NCBI GenBank assembly: GCA_017506865.1
Contig: JAFCMP010000557.1
Coordinates: 62,001-126,000, forward strand
Direction: 5' to 3'
Source: Tribonema minus
Lineage: Eukaryota > Sar > Xanthophyceae > Tribonematales > Tribonemataceae
DNA: 64,000 bases
The translations under genes were made by a program, and so were the position numbers. This document shows positions 11,072-23,400 of this stretch, in pieces; positions within the stretch are counted from its first letter, which is position 1; each line of letters starts with the position of its first letter. The notes beneath the pieces are model-generated. The model was not told the origin of the DNA. It did no database searches and saw only the letters and a program-made list of their open reading frames with translations.

Positions 11072-12225
11072 CTGCTGCTGGTTCTGCGCATGCAGGCGAA
11101 GATGCGGCGTAGTGTGTGCAAGGCAGCTGCGCCTCCAGCTCCGTGATGCGCGCAGCCGCCGCTCGCAGCGCCGCCCTGCACTGCTCCAATTCGCCGCCGC
11201 TGTCGCCGCCGCCGACGCCGCTGCTGCCGCCAGCACCAGCGCTCGCGCCGCCGCCATCGGCGATGGCAAGTATAAATAAACGCTGTGCCCGCTGCGCAGC
11301 GCGCTCTGTCGCTGCGCTCTGAGCGGCGGCTTCAGGAGCGTCGGGCTCTGGGTTGTAGTTGGAGTTTGCCGTTGCGGCGAGCGCCGAGCCGTGCAGCGCC
11401 GCGCAGACGCTGGCGAGGCCGACGCGCCGCTGCAGCCCGCATATCACTACCGCCTGCGATACACGAATGGCACGACGTGTGCTGTGAGAACCTCTGTTGT
11501 CGGCATCACAGATAGCGGCCTGATCCATGCTGCCAAAGGGGCACACTTGGTGCCGTAGTGCGAGCGCCACAGACAGTTACACTACTGATTGCTGCCATGC
11601 GGCAGAGTTTGTGGAGAGGCCGACGCGCCGCTGCAGCCCGCGTATCACTACCGCCTGCAATACACGAATGGCACGACGTGTGTGGTGAGAACCACATGCA
11701 GGGGTCTGCTCAAACCACATGTCTACTGGAACAACGTATAGGTGTCCTCTTGCTGCTTGCCCGCGGAACACACTTGCTGCCATGGCCCAAGCGCCACAGC
11801 CAGTTACTCTACTGATGCTGCCGTGTGCGCCAGCCTCTGGGGAGCTCATGCTGGTGCTTGCAATGGAGTACATCAGCCTTGCTGTGATGGCCGTGGGGGA
11901 ATGCAGCCCGTGAACACGGCGCATGCGAGGGACTCATTTAGAGCGGTGCATGGGCGCGGCCTTACTGCAACTCTATGCCAAAGGCATATTGACTACCCCA
12001 ACTGTCCCAGTAGCTAGCTCACTCTGGCAGCGAGCTGCAGGCTAGCGCGCACCGCACCAGCGCCTGCCCACGCTCGCGCATTCGGCATCCATTCACGGTG
12101 CCAACCATACACACCTGGGACACCCGGTTCTGCCTTCCGGCAGCTCTACCATCCTCTCTGGCAGCAAGGTGTGCGCGTCAGCACGCAGCCTTGTTTGCGA
12201 TCACTCTTGGAGCATGACCCCATCA
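10330..12225. repeat. Segmental duplication, left copy (p115 terminal-exon region)
   Basis: This region matches 15490-17430 in the same orientation, about 5.2 kb away, with point changes and small indels. Shared landmarks include CAAAGAGCGGGCGCATGCAG (10519 and 15729), GGTGGACGGGCG, CGAGCAGTCGGTTACTCGGG, the whole p115 last exon, and GATCACTCTTGGAGCATGA near the right end. The interval between the copies (12.2-15.5 kb) is unrelated. Confidence 0.85.
10908..11453 (-). pseudogene. Second copy of the p115/USO1 terminal exon
   Basis: An intact 181-codon exon follows a CAG acceptor and ends in a stop at 10908. It parallels the p115 last exon (16656-16117), starting AVVICGLQRRVGLASV and ending in a short coiled-coil-like segment (LEQCRAALRAAAARITELEA) and a Q-rich tail. 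It lies 4.7 kb downstream of the first copy. It could serve as an alternative last exon or be a non-functional duplicate; nothing upstream of it encodes the rest of the protein. A further fragment of the exon start follows at about 11566-11665. Confidence 0.6.
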
Positions 12226-13231
12226 AAAATCCACCGGAGCCTGAGGGGATTCAACTGCAAGTCAAGACTCCACAGTAGGTTAGCGCGTTGGCGGGCGCGG
12301 TCAAAGTAAGCAGCAAGCAAGCGCCGAGACCACAATGGTCGTTTGGCAGAGAAACGGTTTGCAATACAGGGTTTCCTCAAAAGAAAAGGCAACGCCGCGG
12401 TGCTGTGTTTGTGGCCTTGCAGATGTCCAGGCTCAGGCGAGTACTAGGTGACTTTTTTTGTTGTTGGAGTTGTTTGCTGCAGTCCAGGAATGGAACACTT
12501 TTCAGCTGTCACCTGCAATCTTCAAGTAAGAGGCCACTGCTGAAACCAGCACCAGTCTGGATTGAAGACACCACATATGTGGGTACGTATTCTATAAGCA
12601 ACATTTTAACGCGATACAGGCGCAGGACAGATTTCTAGCGAAACTCGCAACAAGAGCTTTGCAGAGACAAGCTCACAGCGAAGTTACTGCACGTCTTTCA
12701 CCCACTCTTACGGAGTGCTCTTGGTATCCTTGTCGTCGCTCTCGACAGTATGCGGCTAGGTCAGTGTTGCGGACGCATCAAGCACCCCCTTTCACACACA
12801 GAATGAGCTAGGATTGTAAATGTGTGATATATCTTAGGCCTGTGGAGGGTGCCCTGCTGACTGGTCATGAATCACCTTTTCGTGTCCCTCTTGCAGCATG
12901 CAAAGCTGGCAGACCGCCCGCTCTCCAAGATCATCCACAACAAAACCACAGACGACTATGGCACGGGCACACACGAGGAGGAATATCCAGGAACACCTTG
13001 CAAAGCTCTCACCCCGCAGTAGATAATGGAGCTATATGCACATAGCTGCAGCATCCCACCGCGTGAAAGCCCACTCAGCTCCACGCAGACCAAACTTTCG
13101 TAACGGGGGGATGGATAGCCCCTTCGACCTACCTCTATCACCACGCATCAAACCACCCACTGCAGAAATAGAGGATAGTCTACCTCAAGTTATCTCAACA
13201 AACTTCACCTTGTTTACGCATCCAAATCCAA
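12226..13231. other. Insert between duplicated segments, no recognised gene
   Basis: Composition is lower in GC than the flanks. Short open frames exist, but none shows recognisable protein sequence. It may be the promoter side of the coding island at 13232-14505. Confidence 0.35.
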
Positions 13232-14505
13232 ATGGTTAGCTATGTGCTGGAGCAACTGGCAACTCTCCTATCCGCAGCGGCGGCGCCTCTTATCACCATT
13301 GCTGTCACAGCAGTGGCGACCACGCTTTGGATGAATTGGAAAAGGAAGCGAGCGGAGCGCAGAGCAGCAGGAGAGTCGAATGTCATTCAATTATGCTGGC
13401 CCCGCGTTCTACACGGGCAATGGTTTGCTCGCACTGTCTTTACAGGATGATGGAGCCTACAGACACAAATAATAACAGATAAGGCTCCATATGAAGAAGC
13501 CGACCTGGACGACTTCGACGCTACAGGCATCGTCCGCAGCAACCCTTGGTGTGCGACACACCGCAAAAGTCGCATGCCGCCCAGCCGCGTCTTTCGATTT
13601 GGGTATTGGTGGGCGTACGGCGAGCCGTGCCTGACCCATGACGAGAGGGAGCTGCGTCAGCCTCACCTCCTGTTGGTTCCCAGAACTTTTGGTGACGGCA
13701 GACGCGACACTGTACTTTGGTATGGGCAGCTGGGCACTGATGGTTTCCTGCACCTCAGCAAGGAGAAAAAGCAGTCGCTGGAGTGGGTACTACAGGACGG
13801 GTTTGACCTTCAACACGCCACTGTCGCATCTACGCAGCATGAGCACTTTCTGCGCACGCTTGCCAGCAACAATGTGAGCAATAGTAACCCATATTATGCA
13901 GTGCTTGTGAGGAATGTAAGCACATCATATCTCACATGATAAGCCAGTGCACGTGGGGGTTGTCGACACACAGTGAGGCTACCCGGTCGTGCTCATTACA
14001 CCAAGTACAGCATCCATCCTTATGGAGCTGAGTTCTTTGCGTTGCAGCTGTATGGTCCCTGTCACCTTTCGTACTTGCTGACTCAAAATGGCGCATGTGC
14101 CCCCCATTGCTCTTGTTTGACCAGATTGCATCCCAAGCTACGATCACGGCAGACGTCACGGCACTACAGCGCTGTGTGAAGGTGGCCAGCGAGTGTGTCA
14201 GAAAGCTGAGCATACCTTCTGCCAGCACTTTAATCCCGAATACGTGGGGCCACCTGGTGTTGGAGGCCATGGTGATTGAGGTACAAATGCGCACAGGTGC
14301 TGACATTTTACAATCGTCAGACCATACTTTGCGCGTGTTGACGGTGCTCCATGTTGTAGATGCTTTGCGCATAAAGATGCGCTTCAGCAAGATGCTGGAA
14401 GCTCTGGGGCCACTGGATCTGGAAATCCGGAGGGCACGCTCTGCATCTCCGAAAACATTGAGCATGGTGGACGAGGCAGGCAGGGCTTGGATAGCCTTTA
14501 CGTGA
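13232..14505 (+). CDS. Uncharacterised coding island, possibly a frameshifted or multi-exon membrane-anchored protein
   Basis: Three plus-strand pieces look protein-like but are not in one continuous frame. Piece one (13232-13450) begins with a hydrophobic segment (about residues 12-32) followed by a basic WKRKRAERR stretch, as in a single-pass membrane protein. Piece two is open in the same frame after the TGA at 13448 and runs to 13939 (acidic ADLDDFD region, then FRFGYWWAYGEP and RDTVLWYGQLGTDGFLHL); a GTAAGC donor at 13916 could shorten it. Piece three (13974-14505) starts AHYTKYSIHPYGAEFFALQL, shifts frame near 14095, then reads on to a stop as a helical region ending DEAGRAWIAFT. The opposite strand is also open at 14564-13932, but its translation looks less natural. 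Family unknown; it may be an insertion-derived or decayed gene. Confidence 0.45.
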
Positions 14506-15489
14506 GACTCGACAGTGCATGATGTGGCCCTTACAGTGGCTTCACATTGCTCGGTCATATGCACACCTGAGCCTGCGGATGAGGCCAGTCGGTCACTGTG
14601 ATGTTTAAATCAAAATTGATTTTTCCCCAGCGCCTTGCCTCCTGCACACGTTACTGCTTGCGAGATCAGCAGCGGGGATGCCATGTTGTTAGGACAAGAT
14701 GTTGCCGATTTATGCTACCGGCTTGCATGATGCATTCATTTTATGGTACGCTTGTACTTCTTCTTGTCAATTTCTCGCTCAGGGGCCAAAAAGCCCGGAT
14801 GGGGGATGACCAGCTTGCAATCAGAATCTACCGCATTATCTATAAATTTTAATCTTGAAAGCCAATTTGATGAGTTTCCAAGCCCTCATAAAACGATGCC
14901 CCACCCTTTTTTCTCTCTCATCACCAATGCCCCCCCCCCCCCCTTTGTATATGCATATACAGCATGTATCTTCTACGTACATGTACTCTGCACACTCAGT
15001 GACTCATGCTACGTCACCACACGTGTGTGCGCATGCATGCACTGTCCTCCATGTGCACAGCAGGCAGAAAGGCAGCTAAGACACAACCCATATTTATGTT
15101 CAACTCGCCTCTTTAGAAGTGAAGTTCCAAGAGTGAACCGGGCTTCTGCAGCGGTGTAGAAGTATGCCGCTACCGCTACCGGCACTTCATGATGGTGGTA
15201 TGCAGATGAGCTGAAGTGGCTCAAATATGATTGCACCCCACCCTTTTTTCCTCCAAATATTAGCGCCACACCCCCCTTTTGTGGCCCTTGCCCCATGGGC
15301 TTTTTGAAAAAAAAGTATAGATTTATTATAATACGGTACGTGTGTCTTTGTAAACACTTTGTGAAGTGTCTCAATGCACATTGCCGATCACATCTTAACG
15401 ACATCGCCAAATAGCATCTCCCCCAATTCGCAGTCCTCGTCCATCTGCCCCCCCTTACACTCCACCATGTGCGTCACAACACGCAAGTC
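14506..15489. other. Non-coding interval right of the coding island
   Basis: No gene is seen. It contains one copy of a dispersed element (TTTCTCGCTCAGGGGCC... near 14768-14800), a C-homopolymer at about 14930-14943 and an A/T-rich stretch near 15300-15345. Confidence 0.4.
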
Positions 15490-17430
15490 ATGAAGTATAG
15501 GCTTGGGAGGACGAGGTTCGTAAAGCAGAAGGGATGGTGAGGGATCCTTTCGTCTCATGTTTGTCAGCTTGGGCTCTGCTGCTGCTACATGCCAAATGTC
15601 ACTGGCCTATGTCAATGAACAAAACTACGCACTCTGCTGCTGCTGTTCCTACCTCTGCTGCCGAGGCTACACATCTAGATGCTTACGCCCTTCCGCGTTC
15701 AAAGTTGTCCCCAATGTCCAATTGCCCAGCAAAGAGCGGGCGCATGCAGCATGATAACTTCCGGCACTTGCAGCAGGTCAGAGTGTGTTTGATATATTTG
15801 GCAGCGGTGAATGGGTGAATGAGTACGTTGCTTGCGACACGCGGCGCGGAGCGTACCGCGTCCGCTTACGAATAGCAATACTCAAGGAGACCCACAGGTG
15901 GACGGGCGAGACCTGGCAACCGCAGTCTGCCAGCAATACCTGCGTACCCTGCAGTGATGAAGACGGCATTGGGTGGCCGCGCGCATCGCGGGGCGGTGCC
16001 TCTTACGGGCGGGCCCTGTCACGCCAATCACGGGTAAACTGACAACATCCACTGCGTGCACACACAAGGCGACGACGCCCCGAGCAGTCGGTTACTCGGG
16101 CATAGGCGCTCTCCTATCATAGCTCTCCAACGAGGCGCGGTCGCAAAGCAAACGTTGAGCGCTGCTGCTGCCGCTGCTGCTGCTGCGCACTTTTCAAGCC
16201 CGGCGCCGCCAGCTCCAGCTGTGCATCGCCGGATGGCATCGCAGGTGGCGCTGCTGCTGCTGCTGCTGCTGGTGGTGGTGGTGGTGGTGGACGTGCTGCG
16301 CATAGAGGCGAAGATGCGACATGGTGCGCACCAGGCAGCTGCGCCTCCAAATCCGCGATGCGCGCGGCCGCCGCTCGCAGCGCCGCCCTGCACTGCTCCA
16401 GTTCGACGTCGCCGCCGCCACTGCTGCTGCCGCCAGCACCAGCGCTCGCGCCGCCGCCATCGGCGATGGCAAGTATGAATAAACGCTGCGCCCGCTGCGC
16501 AGCGCGCTCGATCGCCGCGCTCTGAGCGGCGGCTTCGGGAGCGTCGGGCTCTGAGTTGAAGTTGAAGTTTGCCGCCGCCACGAGCGCCGAGCCGTGCAGC
16601 GCCGCGCAGACGCTGGCGAGGCCGACGCGCCGCTGCAGCCCGCGTATGACTACCGCCTGCGACACACGAATGGCACGACGTTTTTTGTGAGCACCGCTGT
16701 TGTCAGCGCCAAAGAATGCGGTCTACTCCATGCTGCCCCATGGGGCACACTTGCCGCCGCAGCGCGAGCGCCACAGACAGTTACTCTACTGATTGCTGCC
16801 ATGCGGCAGAGTTTGTGGAGAGGCCAACGCGCCGCTGCAGCCCGCGTTTGACTACCGCCTGCGAAACGCACACGGCACGGCGTTTGTTGTGAGAACGCCA
16901 TACAGGTGTCCACTCAAACCGCACACAGGTGTCTACGCGAACAGCATACGGGTGTCTAATTGATGCTGCCACAGAACACACTTGCTGCAAGCGCGAGCAT
17001 CGCAGACGGTTGCTCTCCTCATTGCTGCCATGTGCGTCAGTCTCTGAAGGGCTCATGCCGGTGCATCCCAAGACGGATTGCGTCAGCCTTGATGCGATGG
17101 CCGTAGAACAAGGCAGTCAGTGAGCACGGCAGATGCGAGGGACTCATAAAGAGCGACGAATGGGCGCGGCCTCATAACATTTCTGCGCCAAAGTCATATT
17201 GGCACCCCAGCTGTCCTGTTGGCTAATTAACTTACTTTGGCAGCGAGCTGCGGGCCAGAACGCGCAGCACCACCGCCTGCCCACGCTCGCGCATTCCGCA
17301 TTCATTCACAGCGCCAACCCATACCTGGGACACCCCGGCTTCCGGCAGCGTTACTATCCTCTCTGGCAGCGCGGCGCGCGCGTAAGCACGCAGCCTGCTT
17401 GTGATCACTCTTGGAGCATGAACCCCATCG
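15490..17430. repeat. Segmental duplication, right copy (p115 terminal-exon region)
   Basis: This is the partner of 10330-12225 in direct orientation. It contains the p115 last exon that joins in phase with the upstream p115 exons, plus an extra fragment of that exon's start (about 16775-16870). It also has a degraded copy of the preceding exon's end (about 17320-17365, matched at 12110-12160). Confidence 0.85.
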
Positions 17431-20400
17431 CCGACTTACGTATGCATCGGTATGATCAGATGCATTGGCACGAATTGTGGCATGCTCATGATCTGCACTG
17501 AACGCGTCGCCTGTGTCCAGCAAGCGTGCTGTACCTGAGACACCCCGTCGCTTCCGCCCTCCGGCAGCTCGACGAGAAGCAGCGCGAGAAGCCCCAGCAA
17601 GAGCGCGTTCAGGGAACGCACGGGCCCGTTGAGCGCGCCGCCCCCCTCGAAAGTGGCGAGCGCGTCCCCCGCGACGGGCGGCGGCGGCGGCGGCGCGCGC
17701 TGCTGCTGCGGCGGCGGCAGCGCACGCTGCTGCAGGCCGAGCGTGACCGCCTCAAGGAGGCGCCAGTTGCCGCCGTTCGACAGCGCCTGCTGCGCCAGCT
17801 GCGGGGAGCGATGTTGAGGGGGGGGTGGGGGAGTAGGGGGATACTGCACGTGAGGTTTCTGCACATACATGCGGGCCATATACAATGGCTCATGCATATA
17901 TGGCTACTAAAATATATGGTTCATACATATATATACGTTAAGGTGCATGAGATTGTGCAGGGATGTTGAAGCTGTGTGTGTTTGCTGCACGTCTCTGCCG
18001 CCTTGCTTGCAGCAGACGGTGTGTGAGCTGCTGCGCCTACGATCTCCGCCTTGAGGACGTGCCCCGCCAGAAACCGTTGGCGCCATTTGTGGGTTCACAA
18101 ACACCGCATCTTCCGTTGAGCTGTCGAAAAACGCATTCCACCGCAATTCTGCGAGGCGGGCTGCCAACGGCGGCTACGCACGGGGTCTGCAGGTAGTGCA
18201 GGGTCTGCAGGTAGGTATGTATTTGCTTATAATAGTCAAGCCAGTCTGAGACCTGCTGCGCGCCCAAGATTTCAGTGGCACCGTGCGGCTAAACGCGCCT
18301 GAGCACTGCCACCTGTGAGGCACGTCACCACCTGAAGTGCGCCTCGGCCCTCGCCGGCACTGCGCAGCTGTACCCTGAACTCCATTCACTGGGAAGTGCA
18401 GCCCAAAAGCAGCGCAAACCTGTTGCGAACATGTAGTACCCGAAGTACTAAACTACCTTCACAAGACACATGACACTGTAGATTCTGGTAGCAGACTGGA
18501 CATGTACCATCCTGGGCTCTTTCGCGCCAAAAGCGAGAACCAATGACAGGTACTGACACTAATATGGGCGGAATGTAGCGTGTGTAGACCGACATATGGT
18601 AAGTAAGAGTACTGACATAAAACTGCAAGTACCACATGGAGGCCTGCGCACCTGTGGCGAACCAGCCACCCACACGCACAGCGCCGCAGATTGGCACCGC
18701 GACGTCAGCAATCACGCCGAGCCTGGGGAGGCGCCCTGGACGCAATGCAGCGCACATACACTAACCTATTCAAGTAGAAGCACACAAATAAAACGGCAAG
18801 CACCACATGGAGGCCTGCGCACCTGGGGCGAACCAGCGACCCACGCGCACAGCGCGCGCGCCAGCGCCGCCAGGTGCACGCAGAGGGCCAGGCCCGGCGG
18901 AGCGCCGCTGCCGTCTTCGCAGCGCACGCCCCCCCTGAAGGTCCTTATTAGCAGCGCGTGCCCCTCCAGCAGCAGGTCGAACGCAGCCTGTGCGAAGGGG
19001 GGCGCCGAAGACGAGAACACGCGTGAGCGGCGTGTTGTGGAGCGCAGCCTAGGGTTCGTGATGCGTGCAGCGGCCGTCACGTGGGCAACTACCCCTGACC
19101 GTAACCCTAACCCAGCGTGTCAGGCCTGTCATCTTCAGGATTAGGCTTAGGGTTAGGATTGGGATTAGGGTTAAGGTCAGTCAGGGTTAGCGCGGCGGCT
19201 CCCCTGAGAATCCTGGTCGCCTGAAGGTCCTTATTAGCAGCGCGCGGCGTTCCGGCAGCAGGTCGAACGCGGCCTGGCGGTAGGACTATGGCGCGATGAA
19301 TGGCGGTGTGCGCTGCTGGCTCAGCGCTGTGACGCGTTGCGGTTCAAGCGTGCGTCGCGCATCCCGTGATGGTTCACCGGCGACCGCGGAGGCAGTGTGA
19401 CGACCAATCAGCTAACCCCTCCCCTAACCCCAACCGTAACACTTACCCTGAATATTTGAATCATCCGGCTGTGCTCCTCGTGAAATCTCCGTGAAATCTC
19501 GCCTGGGACATAAAAGACCCCAAGATAACTGTGAAGCCGTATCACTGAACCATTCAACACTAATACAGCACACAACGCACACACACCGCACCGCAGTAAA
19601 TCGTTCGCACTGGCACGTGTCACGGGCGGTGCAGGGGGGCCAGCCCCAGCGTCGGCGGCGCAAGGACCACACAGCGGTACATCTGAACCGTTCAGCAGTA
19701 CACACACAGTACACTGCGGCGCACTGAATCGTTCACCTGCAGCGCGGGGACGTGTCGCGGGCGGTGCAGGGGGGCCAGCCCTAGCGTCGGCGGCGCAAGG
19801 ATGGGGACGCCCGCCAGGCACACCCGCAAGTCCGGCCCCCCGTGCTGCAGGAACGCCGTCAGTGCCTGCGCGGAACGGGTGCCAGAGGAGGGGCGTGTCA
19901 TACGGCGCTAACGCTGTGTACGGACCGCTACTGCAGCGTATGTACATTACCAGGCACACCCGCGCGTCCGGTCGCCCGAGCTAGAGAAACGATGTCTGTG
20001 CCTGCACAGAGCGCGTACCGCAAGGTGGGCACCTGGACTCGTTGGCCAACGTTGGACAGCAACAGGTCGTTGATGCTCTTGAGAGTATTCCAGGTGCACC
20101 CTTGCGTCATCCGCTCCGCAGCAGCGCTCAGCAACGGCTGCGCTGCGAACCGGGTTGGGCCGCAAGCGGAACGCTAGCGCGACGCGCAACACCACAACAG
20201 AACCTTTACCATCCGGTTTCTGCCGAAACGAGCTGCGAGCTGCGAGGGGCGCGCCGCGCGTGTCTGCAGCCCGTCCCCCCTGCTGCCTCATCAAAAAGCA
20301 GCAGCGCTCCACGGCGCGTGCACGACTTAGGGGGTAAGGTTACGCTAACTTTAAACTCCGACCCTCTATCAAAGTCATTCGCCGTCTTCTCGTAGTCAAA

Positions 20401-23400
20401 AGCTGTGAGGCGAGTGCTGTCGCCAGGAGTGCGAGCCTTTGTGGCGGCGGCGCTGATGGAAGAAGCCGCAAGCTTCTAGCTGCACGCCACCTTGCCCGCA
20501 CCGCGAGTTGTCACGGTACGCACAGCCACAACAACACCTTTGCTGCCACGTTCTTGTAAAAATACACTTTGAAGTATGAGCTGCACACTGCGAGCTGAGC
20601 CCTGTCACCTGGAGCGCGGACACCTGCGCCGGCAGCGCTCGACGGTGCTGATGGAAACAACTGCAAGCTTCTAGCTGCACGCCACTCAGGCGGGGCCGTG
20701 CGTTGTCGCAGTGCTTACACCCACAACCGCCTATGTTGCCGTTTATGTACAGATATGAGCGGCAAACTTCAAGCTGAGCGTTGTCACCTGCAGTGCGAGC
20801 CCCGCCGCAGCGGCGCTCGGCGGCGCTGCGCGCTTTGCGTCGGCGGCGAGCAGCGCGCCCTTAAGGACGCCGCTGTAGGCCAGTGCAGCACGCATCTTGG
20901 CGGCCTCGAGCTCCCCCGCTTCCCCCCCCGCCGCCCCCCCGTCCCCTCCTGCAAAGCCAAGATCCCCCAGGAAATCTGCCGCGCCGGCGCCGTCGCCGCC
21001 GTCGGGGGGGGGTCTGCGTGTTGGAAGGCGGGGGGGGGGGGGGGGGGGGGCTGTAACTGCCGCAACTGACATAACTGTCACGAGCGAGCGCGGCGGGGCA
21101 CGCGGCGCGGCGCTGGCCAGCGGGTGGTGCAGGCGCGTCGCACGTGCGCGGGTGTAAGTACTTCGCACAAAGGCAGAGGCGGCGGCTGATTGCCAGAGCG
21201 GAGGGCGGTTCAGCGCTGCTACCAAGCAGCAATTGCTGCTACCATGTGATGCACTGAATCGTGCATCGGCGCGGAGCAGTGCTGACGCTTGTATGATGCG
21301 CTGCTGCGCTCACGCCGCGAGCGCATCGCTGGCTCTGCAACTGGCGAGCGCTGTGGCGGGGTTGGTGCCGCCGCAATACGCGTATTGCAGCAGCGGAGGC
21401 TCGCTCTTTCTTCAACGTGGTCCTTCCGCACAACATCAACAGGTCCATGTACCTCAAAGCATGCCTCTATATATATCGTAGAGGTATGAATCTCGTAGAG
21501 CACGCACAGACTTGTAGAGCAAGCACAGCCATTCAACACTGCAACCCGATCCTTGCTGCAGCATCACACACCCTGCAACAAACGACTCCACAAACAACAG
21601 CCCCCCCCGGGTCCTGTTCGCCTACTGCAGACATCAACCCCGAACCATCACCTATTCGTCGCATGTCAGGAACAACCCATGGCGCACTGCTCACATTGGC
21701 TTTGGGGGCCGGGGGGGCTGCGCGCCCCCCCCGCCCCCCAAGAGGCCCCTGATGAAGCCCCTAGAGGGGGCGGGCGCAGGGGCGACTCGGGGGGCGGAGG
21801 CCGCCGCGGGGGGGGCGGCGGCGCGCTTGCGATAGCTCTCCGCGACGTGGACGCTCCTGACGCGTATCGCCGTGGCAGTGCACCAGTCTGGCGACAGACG
21901 CGCGAAACAAAAAAAAAATTAGAAAAAAAAATTAGAATTCGTAGAGTTCAACCATCTACGGAGTACAGTGGACCGAGAGCCATGGCATCGGTACGTGCGC
22001 GATCGGAGGCCGCGCGTCATACGGGTGATGGGCATCTGCAACGTCGAGGCGGTGCACCAGTCTGGTAACAGAAGCGCGACAGAAATGATTAGAAAACCAT
22101 ATGAGAGCCGAAATGAACTGCAGGTCATGGTGGGCTGAGAGCGATAGAATCTGTGCATGCACGCGCGTCACCAATGCCAGACACGTGATGCGCATCCGTG
22201 GCGTCAAGGGCAATGAGGGGAGTGCGCGCCATGATGTGCGCTCTGGTGTTATCTCGTTCGGCGGTGCACCAGTCTGGCGACAGAGGCGCGACAGCAAGGT
22301 CGGGGGGGGGGGTTGCGTCACGTTGTGAGCAGCTCTGACGCGAACACTAGTGCGGCGACGAGATTTGCTGATGGTTTGTGTGCAAACGGCAGGCTGGCGT
22401 GGAGTCGGTGCTGAGCGCAGCGACCCCAATACGCCGTTGGACAGCGTGGCGGTGCACCAGTCTGGCGACGGAAGCGCGACAGAAATGATGAGACCACGGT
22501 CATTGGTGGAAGGTATTCAATTTGACGGCTAGACACACCTTGACACCTGGAGCTCTACGATCTTCTGATGCGTTTTCATTGGAATTTTAGGAGTTCAATT
22601 GAACTACAGGTCATGGTGGGCAAAGATAAGAGCGATAGAGTCCGTACATGCACGAGCATTGCGATCAGAAGCTGCGCGCCAAACCGTGATGAGCGTCCGC
22701 ATAGTCAAGGGCGATGAGGAGAGTGCGCCTCACTGCAGCTCTGATGCGAGGAATGGATTCGGTGATTGGGTGACGGTTTGTGAGCACGCGTCAGATGCCT
22801 GGCGTTGCAACGGCGCGCGAAGTGGCTGAGCGCAGCAACCAACGGGCCTTTGCGCTGCATACTGCAACCTCACAGAAGCCTTTCAATGCGCACATCCACA
22901 GCTGTACACCACTCCAGCGGCGGCGGAAGCATGAAAAACGCGGCACCTTGCATGGCGTGACGCGCAGCGTCGGAACGACTAGCAGATCGTGTGCACAGGC
23001 GCGCACGGCGCAAGCGCAAGCGCACACGACTGCTGCGGCGCTCACCTTCGTTGCCGTCGAGGAACGCGCGGCGGAGGCGGCGTAGCAGGCGACTTTCGGG
23101 TGCATGTCCGGCATTGCAGATGCGACGATCCACTGTACTTCGGCATGCATCATTTGGCATCACATGCGCCACATGGCATCGCAGTCGCTACTGATTACCC
23201 TGCGTACCTCACAGCACCCGCGCTCGCAGCAGCGCCGTGGCCTCACCTTCGTTGCCATCGAGGAACGCGCGGTGGAGGCCGCGCAGCAGGCGCGCGTATG
23301 CGCCGCTGAGCGTTGGCTCGCGCAGCAGCGCCAGCAGCACCTCCAGCGCGAGCTTGGGCGCGCGCACGGACGGCAGCACCTGCGGGGCGTTGCGCACAAG

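Noticed and set aside
13932-14564. 210-codon minus-strand ORF over the orphan coding island
   Set aside because: Plus-strand frames read more naturally and include a membrane segment and acidic and helical regions. I kept the plus strand, with low confidence.
18050-18148. Possible p115 exon with RWNAFFDSSTEDAVFVNPQM
   Set aside because: The sequence looks protein-like and follows a CAG, but its phase does not fit between exons 18987-18823 and 17798-17535, which join directly in phase.
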